Below, in pieces: positions 8,335 to 17,098 of a DNA stretch of 48,690 nucleotides; position 1 is the first letter of the stretch; each line of letters begins with the position of its first letter. A program made the position numbers and the translations under genes. Under the pieces are notes generated by a model that worked only from the letters and a program-made list of their open reading frames with translations, made no database searches and had not been told where the DNA came from. Source of the stretch: Arthrobacter sp. ISL-65 (GTDB lineage Bacteria; Actinomycetota; Actinomycetes; Actinomycetales; Micrococcaceae); assembly GCF_018613795.1 (NCBI RefSeq), contig NZ_JAGGPN010000027.1, positions 1 to 48,690 on the forward strand. Direction: 5' to 3'.

Positions 8335-9558
8335 ATGGCTAGAGACAGATCCTTCCGGTTTGACGTCCCGATCACTGTGGTTCGTGATGGCGGCGCTGAC
8401 GAAAAGCGTCTAGACATGAAGGCTGCTATATGGCAGGAGACCATTTCGTTGCCTGTTGACGCAGACGTTGAGGTAGGCGATGTAATCGGGCGGAAGCTGC
8501 CGAACGGCAAGATGCAGTCTTATTTGGTTACAGCGGTCAACGTGCTGCAGAGCCCTTTCTATAGCGGTGGCTCTATGGATTTCACAGAGGTGAAGTTCAC
8601 CGTCTTCGAAGATGAGCCCGCGCGTTCAACGGGTAGTCTCATCGGTGTGCCCCTTGGAATTTTTAAGAAAATCGACCTGCGGTATCTCGCTTCTGCTCTT
8701 GCTGAAGGAGTCACCCAGGATCAGATAGATCATTTTGAGCTTGGATTGTCCATTCACACTGAAGGGTCAAAGATCAAGCGTGCTTCGGCAATCGCCCAAC
8801 ACATCTTCGACGGCGACGACCCGGACGGGATGTTTTTAAACATGCTCGACTTCATCTACGTCGAGAACCCCAGAGCGGACCAGGCCTTTTCCAGCCAGGA
8901 ATACAAACTTCTCGCACAGAATGTGCTCGGTCCGAGGAAGATTCAGCTTGGAGACAGCGGGTACTACATAGCTTCTGAAGCGGGCGCTACGACCAGCGAT
9001 TTGAAGTCGTCCGGCGTGCCAACTCCTCGGCCATCCGAGCCGGATCCCCGCCCTGCGCGGCCGGACTTGACCCCAAAAACGATACCTATCGGAGGAACTA
9101 TCACTGTGTCGAATTCCGCTGCTCCCAAAACGATCTTCATTGTTCACGGGCATGATATGCCGACAGTCAATGACGTAAGAATCGAAGTGAACGATCTGAC
9201 GGGGATAATGCCTGAGATCCTCGCTGACAGTGCTGGTCGCGGTGACACGATCATTGAGAAGTTTGAGAGGCGCGCTGCAGAGTCCGATTACGCGATCGTT
9301 GTGCTCACGCCGGACGACGAGGGTCGCGCGAAGGGCAGTAGTTCGGATGAGCTGAAGGCACGAGCTCGCCAGAACGTCATCCTGGAACTCGGTTACTTCT
9401 ACGCGAAGCTGGGCCGCACGAAAGTCGCCGTTATCCACCACGGCGTGGAGCTGCCTTCTGACATCAACGGCGTCAACTACATCAGGTACGGCACGACCAC
9501 TTGGCTCAAGGAGCTCCGGGCTGAACTCGGCGCTGCGGGCTTCGAACTAAAGAAATAG
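8335..9558 (+). CDS. TIR-like nucleotide-binding protein (Cap12/PycTIR-type domain), likely defence effector
   Basis: 407 residues in three parts. Residues 1-105 are beta-rich and unrecognised. Residues 110-215 are mostly helical. A Pro/Arg-rich linker leads to a C-terminal TIR-like domain (about 262-405). That domain starts KTIFIVHGHD and contains VLTPDDEG and ARQNVILELGYFYAKLGR, the signature of the predicted nucleotide-binding TIR-like family found in CBASS and Pycsar effectors; the Glu in the LELGYF segment corresponds to the expected catalytic position. Family members consume NAD+ when triggered, so an abortive-infection role is plausible. No cyclase gene lies beside it. A strong terminator follows. 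Domain call firm; defence role inferred. Confidence 0.87.
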   Translation: MARDRSFRFDVPITVVRDGGADEKRLDMKAAIWQETISLPVDADVEVGDVIGRKLPNGKMQSYLVTAVNVLQSPFYSGGSMDFTEVKFTVFEDEPARSTGSLIGVPLGIFKKIDLRYLASALAEGVTQDQIDHFELGLSIHTEGSKIKRASAIAQHIFDGDDPDGMFLNMLDFIYVENPRADQAFSSQEYKLLAQNVLGPRKIQLGDSGYYIASEAGATTSDLKSSGVPTPRPSEPDPRPARPDLTPKTIPIGGTITVSNSAAPKTIFIVHGHDMPTVNDVRIEVNDLTGIMPEILADSAGRGDTIIEKFERRAAESDYAIVVLTPDDEGRAKGSSSDELKARARQNVILELGYFYAKLGRTKVAVIHHGVELPSDINGVNYIRYGTTTWLKELRAELGAAGFELKK

Positions 9559-9574
9559 GAGCCTCACCAGTTCT

Positions 9575-9605
9575 GGAAGGGCCAGCACCCTGTGCTGGCC
9601 CTTCC
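9575..9605. terminator. strong hairpin terminator after the TIR-like gene
   Basis: A perfect inverted repeat (GGAAGGGCCAGCAC / GTGCTGGCCCTTCC, 14 bp) with a 3-nt loop, followed by CGTTT. It lies between the TIR-like gene and the opposing aldo-keto reductase gene and could serve both strands. Confidence 0.85.
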
Positions 9606-9773
9606 CGTTTAGTATCGTCGTCGGGGGACTGATCTGATACCACTTTGATGTTGCTGGGCTGTGCCAATGCTCGCATCCGGGCCTGGTCGGCAATGACGGA
9701 CTTTGACTCCGGTGCTGCCAAGCGAGCGGTATTTCATGCTGCTTCCTTGTCTCTGGTCTGGTTCCTGTCGTGC

Positions 9774-10658
9774 TTAGGCTTCGGGGATGGACCGGTCGAA
9801 CCACTGGTCGCGGGAGACGTCGGGATCCGGGCCGTTGCGCACGCCGGTGTCCAACGCGTCGATGGCCGCAAGCTCGTCCGAGGACAGTTCGAAGTTGAAA
9901 ACGTCGAAGTTCTCATCGATGCGTGCCGGGTTGGTCGATTTCGGGATGGCTGAGCGGCCCTGCTGCAGGTGCCAGCGGAGCATGACCTGCGCCGGGCTCT
10001 TGCCGTGCGCTTCAGCTATCTCGGCGATGGCCGGGTCCTGCATGACGTTCTTCCGGTCCTCCTCGCCCCAGCCGGGGTAAAAGGTGATGCCGCCGATCGG
10101 CGACCATGCCTGGGTGATGACGCCGTGTTCGGCGTCGGCCGCCCGGACACCCGGTTGGCTGAAGTACGGGTGCAGCTCCACCTGGTTCACGGCAGGGACG
10201 ACGTCGGTCTCGGCGAGCAGCTGCTTGAGGTGATGCGGCATGAAGTTGCTGACACCGATGGCCCGCACGCGCCCGTCGGCGAGCAGGGTCTCCAGCGCCT
10301 TGTACGCGGCGATGGTCTTCTCGAACCGGCCCGGCATCGGCTGGTGCAGGATCAGCAGATCCAAGTAATCCACCCCGAGCTTGCCAACGGCCTTCTCCCA
10401 GGCGTGCAGCGTCTGCTCGTAGCCGTAGTCACTGACCCATACCTTGGTCTCGATAAACACGTCCGACCGGTCGAGCCCGGAGCGGCGGATGCCCTCGCCG
10501 ACCTCCCGCTCATTTCCGTACGCGGCGGCAGTGTCAATGTGCCGGTAACCGGCTGCCAGGGCGGCCTCGACCGCGGCTGTTGTTTCTTCGGGTGGGCTTT
10601 GGAAGACGCCGAGCCCGAGGGCAGGCATGGTGACGCCGTTGTTGAGTGTGATTTTCAT
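9774..10658 (-). CDS. aldo-keto reductase (diketogluconate reductase-like)
   Basis: 294 residues, a full-length NADPH-dependent aldo-keto reductase of the 2,5-diketo-D-gluconate reductase group. The catalytic tetrad is visible: D42 and Y47 in GYRHIDTAAAYGNE, K72 in IETKVW and H105 in LILHQP. Cofactor-binding segments VRAIGVSNF and SAIPKSTNPARI are present. It would reduce aldehyde or ketone substrates in the cytoplasm. A close paralogue lies at 14957-15829 on the opposite strand, sharing most motifs. It is followed upstream, on the same strand, by the helix-turn-helix regulator, which may control it. The actual substrate cannot be read from sequence. Confidence 0.93.
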   Translation of the reverse strand: MKITLNNGVTMPALGLGVFQSPPEETTAAVEAALAAGYRHIDTAAAYGNEREVGEGIRRSGLDRSDVFIETKVWVSDYGYEQTLHAWEKAVGKLGVDYLDLLILHQPMPGRFEKTIAAYKALETLLADGRVRAIGVSNFMPHHLKQLLAETDVVPAVNQVELHPYFSQPGVRAADAEHGVITQAWSPIGGITFYPGWGEEDRKNVMQDPAIAEIAEAHGKSPAQVMLRWHLQQGRSAIPKSTNPARIDENFDVFNFELSSDELAAIDALDTGVRNGPDPDVSRDQWFDRSIPEA

Positions 10659-10731
10659 GAGGTTCAGATTCTTTCGTAGGGGCGGACGAATACTTTGAGT
10701 GCTTTGGTGCCGCCTGCGATTACCGGTGGGC

Positions 10732-11607
10732 TTAGAGGATTTCTGTGGCTGCGGGGGCGATGGCTTCAGTAGCGGCCCAGCTGGAGAGCAGTTGCAGGGC
10801 GTCGTGGGACGGTGATCCTGGTTCGGCGCTGAAGGTGATGAATGTCAGTCCGGGATCGGCCATGAGTTCCATGACTTCGAAGTCCAGTTCGAGCTCTCCC
10901 ACGGCTGGGAGGTGGACGCGTTTTGAACCGGTTTTGTGCTGGTGTACGTTGTGCGCGGCCCAGCGCATGCGGAATTCGTCGCTGCGGGTCGAGAGCTCAC
11001 CGATGAGGTCCGAGAGCTGGCGGTCGTGGGGATCGCGGCCGGCCGCGGCCCGCAGGCTGGCCACGCATTCGTTGGCTGCGCGGTCCCAGTCGGGTGCGAA
11101 GTCCCTTGCGCGGGGGTCCAGGAAGACGAAGCGTGCCTGGTTTGGCGGCAGGATCGCGGTGTCGAACTGGGCGGCGTAGAGTGCCCGGCCCATCCGGTTG
11201 GCCGCGATGATGTCGAGCCTTCCGTTCTGGACCACTGCGGGCAGATCGGTCATCGCATCGAGCATCCGCTGGATGGTGGGGCGGACACTCTGGTGCGGTG
11301 TGCGTTGGCGCCTGGGGCGGGTGGCGTTGTCGGAGGCGCGGATCAGGTCCCTTAGGTGCCGCTCCTCGACATCGTTCAGTCTCAGGGCATGGACGAGGGA
11401 TTCGAGGATGCTCTCGGAGACGCCGGCGAGGTTTCCGCGCTCGAGCCGGCTGTAGTACTCGACGCTGACCTGGGCGAGCATCGCGACTTCTTCCCGGCGC
11501 AGCCCGGGCACCCTGCGGCGGCCATAGGACTGCAGACCGACCTGCTCGGGCGTCAGCCTGGCCCGCCGGGAGGTCAGGAACTCCTGGATGTCATCTCGGG
11601 TGCTCAT
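10732..11607 (-). CDS. XRE-type regulator with a MmyB-like ligand domain
   Basis: 291 residues from the ATG at 11607 (MSTRDDIQEFLTSRRARL); a longer open frame upstream has no family resemblance. The N-terminus is an XRE helix-turn-helix (REEVAMLAQVSVEYYSRLERG). The remainder matches the MmyB-like ligand-binding region common in actinobacteria (AVVQNGRLDIIAANRMGRALY ... LDPRARDFAPDW). Proteins of this class often repress a divergent efflux or oxidoreductase gene. Here an MFS gene is divergent (start 11824) and an aldo-keto reductase lies downstream on the same strand, so both are candidate targets. The intergenic region carries a 13-bp direct repeat that could be the operator. Confidence 0.88.
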   Translation of the reverse strand: MSTRDDIQEFLTSRRARLTPEQVGLQSYGRRRVPGLRREEVAMLAQVSVEYYSRLERGNLAGVSESILESLVHALRLNDVEERHLRDLIRASDNATRPRRQRTPHQSVRPTIQRMLDAMTDLPAVVQNGRLDIIAANRMGRALYAAQFDTAILPPNQARFVFLDPRARDFAPDWDRAANECVASLRAAAGRDPHDRQLSDLIGELSTRSDEFRMRWAAHNVHQHKTGSKRVHLPAVGELELDFEVMELMADPGLTFITFSAEPGSPSHDALQLLSSWAATEAIAPAATEIL

Positions 11608-11663
11608 GCCTTCAACGCTATGCCGGAGGGACGGGGCGTAACCATACCCTGTCAGTACATGGC

Positions 11664-11690
11664 TTAGGCGGGTCTGTTTAGGCAGGTCTG
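11664..11690. promoter_or_regulatory. direct repeat between regulator and MFS gene
   Basis: TTAGGCGGGTCTG and TTAGGCAGGTCTG (12 of 13 identical) occur in tandem at 14-bp spacing in the divergent intergenic region. A binding site for the adjacent XRE-type regulator is plausible but unproven. Confidence 0.4.
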
Positions 11691-11823
11691 GTCCGTGGTC
11701 TCGTAGATATAGACGGCGATCAAGCGCCGACCTCACCCCTCACAAAGCCAAGATTTACCGCCGCCCGATCCTACCGCCACGAACATCACACGAACCACGA
11801 GTGGCACACCATCATTGAGAAAG

Positions 11824-13022
11824 AACATCATGACAACAACTCTTGCCACCCATGGCATGACCCGCCTGCGGACCATCGTCTTCGCGATCGCCGCTGGCCT
11901 CGCCGTCGGGAACCTTTACTGGGCTCAGCCCCTTATCGAAGAGATCGCTCGATCACTCGACGTGTCCTCCGCTGCCGCTGCGTCGCTGGTAACCGTCACC
12001 CAGATCGGTTACGCGCTCGGGATCTTCCTCATCGTCCCCCTGGGTGACGTCCTCAACCGCAAACGCATGATCCCCCTCATCCTTGGACTGTCAGCGATCG
12101 CCCTCCTTGGCGCTGCCGTCGCACCGACGTTCTCCCTCCTTCTCGCCGCGCTCGGCGGCGTCGGCCTGACCACCGTGTCGCGCAGTTACTGGTCCCACTG
12201 GCCAGTGAACTGGCAGCACCCGAACAGCGCGGGCGTGTGCTCGGCACCATCGCCTCCGGAGCCCTCATCGGTGTGCTCCTGTCCCGCACTATCAGCGGTG
12301 CCGTAGCAGAGTACGCCGGCTGGCGCGCCATCTACGTCCTCGCCGCCATCCTCACCGTCGCCCTCGCCGTCGTGCTGTCGTTCCTGATCCCCCGGCTGGA
12401 AAAGCGACCGGCCACGAACTACTTCCGTCTGCTCGGGTCCGTATTCACCACTGTCGCCCAGCACCGCGCCGCAGCTCCCACCATCCTCATCAGCGCCTCC
12501 GCGTTCTGCGTGTTCTCCCTGTTCTGGACCTCCCTGACCTTCCTGCTGTCCGCTCAGCCGTTCTCCTTCACCGTCGGCCAGATCGGACTCTTCGGCCTCG
12601 CGGGCCTCGTCGGGGCAGTCGCCGCACGACGGGCCGGCATGCTTCACGACCGCGGCTGGTCAGTACCGGCCTCCGGAATCGCGCTGACCCTCCTGGCTGT
12701 CTCCCTCGTCGGCGCCTGGCTGGCACAGTCCTCCGTCATCGGCCTGATCGTGGTCGTCATCGTGTTGGATCTCGCCACGCAGGCCACCCTCGTGCTCAGC
12801 CAGACCAGGCTGCTGTCCCTGCCCGGTCAGAACCGCAGCCGCCTGAACACCGCGATCGTCGTCAGCAACTTCCTCGGCGGCGCGATCGGCTCCGCCATCG
12901 CCGGACCGCTCTGGGCCACCGGCGGGTGGACCATCATCACCGGCACCGCCTTGGGCATCGTCATCGTCGCGCTCCTGGTCTGGACCCTCACCCGCCGCGG
13001 TGCTCTCATCGACCAGAACTGA
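11824..13022 (+). pseudogene. MFS drug-type efflux transporter, one-base frameshift
   Basis: The two halves of a 12-helix MFS transporter lie in different frames. The first (from ATG 11824) covers helices 1-3 and the MFS motif near VPLGDVLNRKRMIP; the second (to 13022) covers the rest (GTIASGALIGVLLSRTISG onward). Restoring one G near 12176 (GTG-GTC-GCG-CAG instead of GTGTCGCGCAG) joins them as TTVVAQLLVPLASELAAPEQ, a continuous 399-residue protein. The family is the AraJ-like DHA1 group of sugar/drug exporters. It is divergent from the XRE regulator. A sequencing error would explain the break as well as a real mutation. Confidence 0.85.
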
Positions 13023-13073
13023 CACGTCCAACCAACACTGACCAGTACCAAATAACAGGGAAGTGATTCCCGA

Positions 13074-13365
13074 ATGTCCCGCACACCCACCGCAAGCACT
13101 CCTCCTCGAACTTTGCGCAAGCGTGCAGCCCTCAACCGGGAACGCCTGCTTACCGCCGGATGGGACCTTCTCGCACGACGAGGACGAAACGCCACGCTGA
13201 ACGACGTGGCGCACCATGCTGGAGTCGGTGTAGGCACGGCCCATTGGCGCTTCGTAAACAAGGAGGAGCTGCTCGAGGCGATCTAGAGGCAGCAGGTCGA
13301 TGTGCTGGAGGCGGTCGTGCGGGAGGCGTTAGCCGCACCCGATCCGTGGGACGGGCTCGTGTTCT
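13074..13365 (+). pseudogene. TetR regulator, nonsense codon and truncated
   Basis: The N-terminal TetR DNA-binding domain is clear (LNRERLLTAGWDLLARRGRNATLNDVA then GVGVGTAHWRFVNKEELLEAI). A TAG at 13284 stops it, but the same frame continues as family sequence (RQQVDVLEAVVREAL-AAPDPWDGLVFS) to about 13365. There it changes abruptly into the tail of another gene, so the ligand domain is missing. Two lesions (nonsense codon and deletion) mean the protein is non-functional. The original gene may have controlled the adjacent MFS transporter. Confidence 0.82.
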
Positions 13366-13528
13366 CGGCTCCACCCTCGGCATTACCGGCCCGGCAACCG
13401 TCGAGGCTGGCATGGCCATCCTCGGCCTGATTCCCCTGGCCATCCTCGCCCTCATGCGCGCCACCCAGGCCCCGGCACCCGAACCCGCCGCGCAGCTCGA
13501 ACACGAGACGTACGCCGGCAACGCCTGA
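13366..13528 (+). pseudogene. C-terminal tail of a second MFS transporter
   Basis: From about 13366 the frame ending at 13528 reads GSTLGITGPATVEAGMAILG, then LIPLAILALMRATQ, a final transmembrane helix and cytoplasmic tail typical of an MFS transporter. The rest of that gene is absent. The fragment is joined directly to the broken TetR gene, so an internal deletion removed the TetR C-terminus and most of an MFS gene. It does not match the tail of the MFS gene at 11824-13022. Confidence 0.65.
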
Positions 13529-13608
13529 CCCATCCGTTTCCCTGCGGCCGCCAAGAAAGCGGGTCACAGGGACCGGGGGCACCAGCAGAACAAGATAGGA
13601 GAGCCACC

Positions 13609-14724
13609 GTGCACACAAAGCACCGCCCCATGACCGGGACCGTTGACCATCACGACCCCTCCGGCACCGCAATCGTCGTCGGGGCTTCCCTTGGCGGTCT
13701 CATGAGCGCCCTGGCGCTCTCGAGAACAGGCGTCCAGGTCACCATGGTCGAACGCTCCGATGACACCGGCCGCACAGGAGCGGCCCTCCACGTCCCCGAC
13801 GGTCTCCTCGAACGCATCACCGGGCTCGACACATCAGAAGTACCGCAGCCCCTGGCCCCGGGCATCCAGACATGGTTCGCCGTCCATGGAGCGCTCCGCG
13901 CCGCAATCGAAACAGACCCTCTCATCGAATTGCGACAAAACACCACTGTCAGCAAGGTTTCTCAGGACGCACACTCCGCCTCGGTCATCACCTCGAACGG
14001 GCAGAGGATCTCAGCGGACATCGTGATCGGGGCAGATGGCCACCGCAGCACCGTCCGCCGGCACATCTCACCCGATAACCCGGATGCCAGCTTCGCGGGC
14101 TACGTCATATGGATCGGAATCGCCGACGAGTCAGTCATCGGTCACCACCGCTGGCCGGCAGACGTCGCTTTCCTGGGCGGCGGCAGTGACACCTTGCTCG
14201 GATATCCGCTTCCGGGCGCCAATGGTTCCCTCGCACCTGGGAAACGCCGCCTTGGCTGGGCCTGGTACGACTCCAGCAGAAACGATCTGCTGCGTTCAAG
14301 CGGCAGCGTCAAAGGCTCCGTGGTACGGCACTCACTCATGCCCGCCGGGATCCCGAACACGACCTACCGCGAGCTCGCCAGAGAGGCCCGCGGCTTGTTC
14401 CCCGCCCCGTGGAGCCATGCAATCCTCGACAGCATCGAAAGGCGGGCAGTCATCGGCACACCCATCGCCGAATACGTTCCCACACGGCTCGCCCGAGACC
14501 GCGTCGCGATCATCGGCGACGCCGCCCACGTACCGACCCCCATGACCGGCAGCGGGTTCGCCGAATCCCTCTACGACGCCGAAGCCCTCGCCGACGCGAT
14601 CACAGACGGCGGCACAACACCCATAGCGCTGCACAACTACGAGAACGCGAGGCTTCGCAGCGCTCGGAACCTCGTCCAATCAGGACAAAGCTTCAGCCGC
14701 TCCTTCGCCAGACGCTCGGCATGA
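13609..14724 (+). CDS. FAD-dependent monooxygenase (aromatic hydroxylase-like)
   Basis: 371 residues, the usual size of a single-component group A flavoprotein monooxygenase. The GTG at 13609 follows an AGGAG 10 bp upstream. Features in order: an FAD dinucleotide motif of GxGxxG type (VVGASLGGLMSALAL, residues 24-38), the DG motif (IGADGHRSTVR) and the GD motif that binds the FAD ribityl (RVAIIGDAAHVPTPMTGSG). It would use NAD(P)H and O2 to hydroxylate an unknown, probably aromatic, substrate. It sits between the broken MFS/TetR genes and an aldo-keto reductase, consistent with an inducible detoxification cluster. Confidence 0.9.
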   Translation: MHTKHRPMTGTVDHHDPSGTAIVVGASLGGLMSALALSRTGVQVTMVERSDDTGRTGAALHVPDGLLERITGLDTSEVPQPLAPGIQTWFAVHGALRAAIETDPLIELRQNTTVSKVSQDAHSASVITSNGQRISADIVIGADGHRSTVRRHISPDNPDASFAGYVIWIGIADESVIGHHRWPADVAFLGGGSDTLLGYPLPGANGSLAPGKRRLGWAWYDSSRNDLLRSSGSVKGSVVRHSLMPAGIPNTTYRELAREARGLFPAPWSHAILDSIERRAVIGTPIAEYVPTRLARDRVAIIGDAAHVPTPMTGSGFAESLYDAEALADAITDGGTTPIALHNYENARLRSARNLVQSGQSFSRSFARRSA

Positions 14725-14956
14725 CCTTGTGTGCCGGCGACATGAGCGCCCACCACAAGCACGTTACGGGCGTCCCGGCCGAAGCCTCCTAAGCGAAGAT
14801 ACAGCCATTCTGCGGTCCTGCGCCGTCCGGAGAAGGCGATACACGGATGCCGAAAAAGTTGTCCTGCATGTCCTGCAGGATCTGATGCGGCTGGACACCC
14901 TGCCGCGGGAGTTCGCTCCCACCCACCACTGAACCGATAGAAGAAAAGAGAAGAAC

Positions 14957-15829
14957 ATGTCCTCCACAGTTACCTTCAACAATGGGATCACCATGCCCGC
15001 GATCGGCCTGGGCGTATACCAGTCGCCTCCGGAAGAAACGGTCACCGCCGTGCAGACGGCTTTGGAACTGGGGTACCGGCACATCGACACCGCCGCCGCC
15101 TACTTGAACGAGCGGGAGGTTGGTGAGGGCCTGCGCCGCTCCGGCGTGCCGCGGGAAGAGGTCTTCATCGAAACCAAGGTGTGGGTCACGGACTACGGGT
15201 ACGAAGAGACGCTAAAGGCGTTCGAGAAGAGTGCTAAGAAGCTCAGCGTCGAACAACTCGATTTGCTGCTCCTTCACCAGCCGCTGCCCGCGAAGTTCGA
15301 GCGCACCATCCAGGCCTACAAGGCACTGGAGAAGCTCCTCGCCGACGGATCTGTCCGCGCCATCGGCGTCAGCAACCTCTTGCCGGCCCGCCTGGACGCA
15401 CTGCTCGCGGAGACCGACATCGTGCCGGCGGTCAACCAGATCGAACTGCACCCGTACAACGTCCGCGCCGAACTGCAAGCAAAGAACGCCGAGCACGGCG
15501 TCATCACCCAGGCGTGGTCCCCGATCGGTGGCATCCGCAGCTACAACGGCGAGGCCTCCAACCCCCTCAACGACACCACGATCCGCGCGATCGGTGAGGG
15601 CTACGGCAAGACGAACGCTCAGGTCATCCTGCGCTGGCACATCCAGCAGGGCCGCTCCGCAATCCCCAAGTCCATCAACGCCGCCCGCATCGCAGAAAAC
15701 TTTGACGTCTTCGACTTCGAGCTGACCACCAGCGAGTTGGCACGGATCGACGCCCTAGACACCGGCGACACCCTCGACCTCGAGACCCTCGACCCCGAGT
15801 CCTTCGGCATCGTCATCGACGAGGCCTAG
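14957..15829 (+). CDS. aldo-keto reductase, paralogue of the 9.8-kb copy
   Basis: 290 residues. The AKR tetrad is intact: D44 and Y49 (GYRHIDTAAAYLNE), K74 (IETKVW) and H107 (LLLHQP). Cofactor segments VRAIGVSNL and SAIPKSINAARI are present. It starts at ATG 14957 after GAAAAGAGAAG, a purine-rich stretch serving as ribosome binding site. It differs from the 9774-10658 paralogue mainly in the loop after SPIGGI and in its C-terminus (LETLDPESFGIVIDEA). A perfect hairpin terminator follows at 15865. The two copies flank the regulator/MFS/monooxygenase block in opposite orientation. Confidence 0.93.
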   Translation: MSSTVTFNNGITMPAIGLGVYQSPPEETVTAVQTALELGYRHIDTAAAYLNEREVGEGLRRSGVPREEVFIETKVWVTDYGYEETLKAFEKSAKKLSVEQLDLLLLHQPLPAKFERTIQAYKALEKLLADGSVRAIGVSNLLPARLDALLAETDIVPAVNQIELHPYNVRAELQAKNAEHGVITQAWSPIGGIRSYNGEASNPLNDTTIRAIGEGYGKTNAQVILRWHIQQGRSAIPKSINAARIAENFDVFDFELTTSELARIDALDTGDTLDLETLDPESFGIVIDEA

Positions 15830-15864
15830 GCAGCACCCAGCACCAACTCACCAACTCACAGCAC

Positions 15865-15895
15865 GGGCGGGCCGCCTCTGTTCGGCGGCCCGCCC
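15865..15895. terminator. hairpin terminator after the second aldo-keto reductase
   Basis: A perfect 12-bp stem (GGGCGGGCCGCC / GGCGGCCCGCCC) with a 7-nt loop starts 36 bp after the stop codon. The following sequence is CACTTCTGTTTC, a weak T-rich tail. Confidence 0.8.
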
Positions 15896-15948
15896 CACTT
15901 CTGTTTCATCGATCGGCGCGCGAATGCGGCGCCAGGAAGAAGGTCACC

Positions 15949-16476
15949 ATGGTTGGCAGGCTCGAGAACAAGGTAGCGGCCGTCACTGGCGCCGGCAGCG
16001 GTATGGGGCGAAGCATCGCACTCCGATTCGCCCGCGAGGGTGCGCGGGTGGCTGTGATGGACGTGAACCTCGGCGCCGCGGCCACCACGGTCGAGAAAAT
16101 CCACGCCGACGGCGGGGAAGCAACCGCGATCGCCGTGAACATCGCTGCGGCGGACACCGTCGAAGCTGCCCGAGCCGCCGTCATCGCAGCCTACGGGCGT
16201 GTAGATGTGCTGGTGAACAACGCCGGTATCCACGATGGATTCCCGACACTGGCTGAGACGACTGAGGAACTCTGGGACCGGGTCATCAGCGTCGACCTCA
16301 AAGGAGTGTTCCTGATGACCCAACGCTTTGCCGCCGACCTCCGCGCACGTGGGGGGTCCATTGTGAACGTGTCCTCGGGTGCGGGATTCCGTGCAGGCGG
16401 GGGCGGGATCGCCTACACCGCGGCGAAGCACGGCATCGTTGGCGTCACTCGTGCGACCGCAGCTGAACTTCGATAG
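15949..16476 (+). pseudogene. short-chain dehydrogenase, C-terminally truncated
   Basis: The classical SDR fold is present up to the active site: TGAGSGMG cofactor motif (residues 14-21), NNAG, catalytic Ser in NVSSGAG and the YTAAK tyrosine-lysine pair. The frame stops at 175 residues after GVTRATAAEL, where SDRs normally run to about 250. The sequence beyond the stop belongs to another gene read on the opposite strand, so a recombination junction cut the SDR near 16470. The substrate-binding C-terminus is lost, so activity is unlikely. Confidence 0.85.
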
Positions 16477-16704
16477 TGCAGTCTGCGGCGGCGTGATTTC
16501 TACAACCATTTCCCGCCAACAGCCTCCTGATCCACACGCCTTGGAAATCTCCCCCGCTTCGCTGGGCGGCGGAATAGCCTTGAAAGCCGAGTCGGATGGA
16601 ACCGCCCCTTCATTTATGGCGCTCCCGGCAACTGAGCCGATCCATGCGATGAAGAGCATTCCGAGAGCGAGCACTGAAAGACGTACTAGGCGCTGACGAG
16701 TCAT
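16470..16704 (-). pseudogene. N-terminal fragment of a small exported/membrane protein
   Basis: The frame starts at ATG 16704 (MTRQRLVRLSVLALGMLFIAW), with an N-terminal membrane or signal segment. It continues with a C-x4-C motif (ACGSGGC) to ITPPQTALSKF, then runs without a stop into antisense of the truncated SDR. Real coding therefore ends at the junction near 16470. Its start overlaps the stop of the small gene upstream on the same strand (ATGA), indicating translational coupling in the original operon. Function unknown. Confidence 0.65.
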
Positions 16705-16832
16705 TTGGGGGTCCCCGTGGTCTTCACTAGTCCCGGGGTTCGCTGAAACTGCTTGCGTAGCTTCATGAGGATGCTCGCAGTCGTAAGGACGAGCCCCTGG
16801 AGCATGAGAACGCCACCGGCCAGAGTGAGCAT
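16701..16832 (-). CDS. small membrane protein, 43 residues
   Basis: Reads MLTLAGGVLMLQGLVLTTAS followed by ILMKLRKQFQ and a short polar tail, with one predicted transmembrane helix. The TGA stop overlaps the ATG of the next gene (ATGA). The frame stays open upstream of this ATG for about 20 codons (...QQAYRNDEDPYT), so the protein may once have been longer, but no start codon occurs before the in-frame stop near 16895. An out-of-frame ATG at 16883 follows an AGGGG ribosome binding site, hinting at a frameshift. Function unknown. Confidence 0.5.
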   Translation of the reverse strand: MLTLAGGVLMLQGLVLTTASILMKLRKQFQRTPGLVKTTGTPK

Positions 16833-17098
16833 CGTGTAGGGGTCTTCGTCATTGCGGTAAGCCTGCTGGCGACCTCGCCCACATATGTTCCCCTAAATCG
16901 AAGACCTCAGACTACACGGCGGACAGGCATCGATCGTTTAGGAACCGGCTACGGGCGCTCGGGCAGACGCTCAGACACGTTACGGGCAGTGGACACCTCC
17001 GCGGCGAAGTAGGCGATCCTCAGGCGGGACAAACTGGTTGCAGCGAATCTGTCCCGCTCACGGTTCCCCTCATGAGGCAGTCGCGGCCTGCTGTGTTT

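Noticed and set aside
12186..13244. Minus-strand frames rich in Gly, Glu and Asp over the MFS gene
   Set aside because: Composition typical of antisense to membrane proteins in high-GC DNA.
14729..14932. 67-residue frame ending VVLHVLQDLMRLDTLPREFA
   Set aside because: The tail looks natural and may be a leftover of another gene, but there is no start signal or recognisable family, so it was not listed as a gene.
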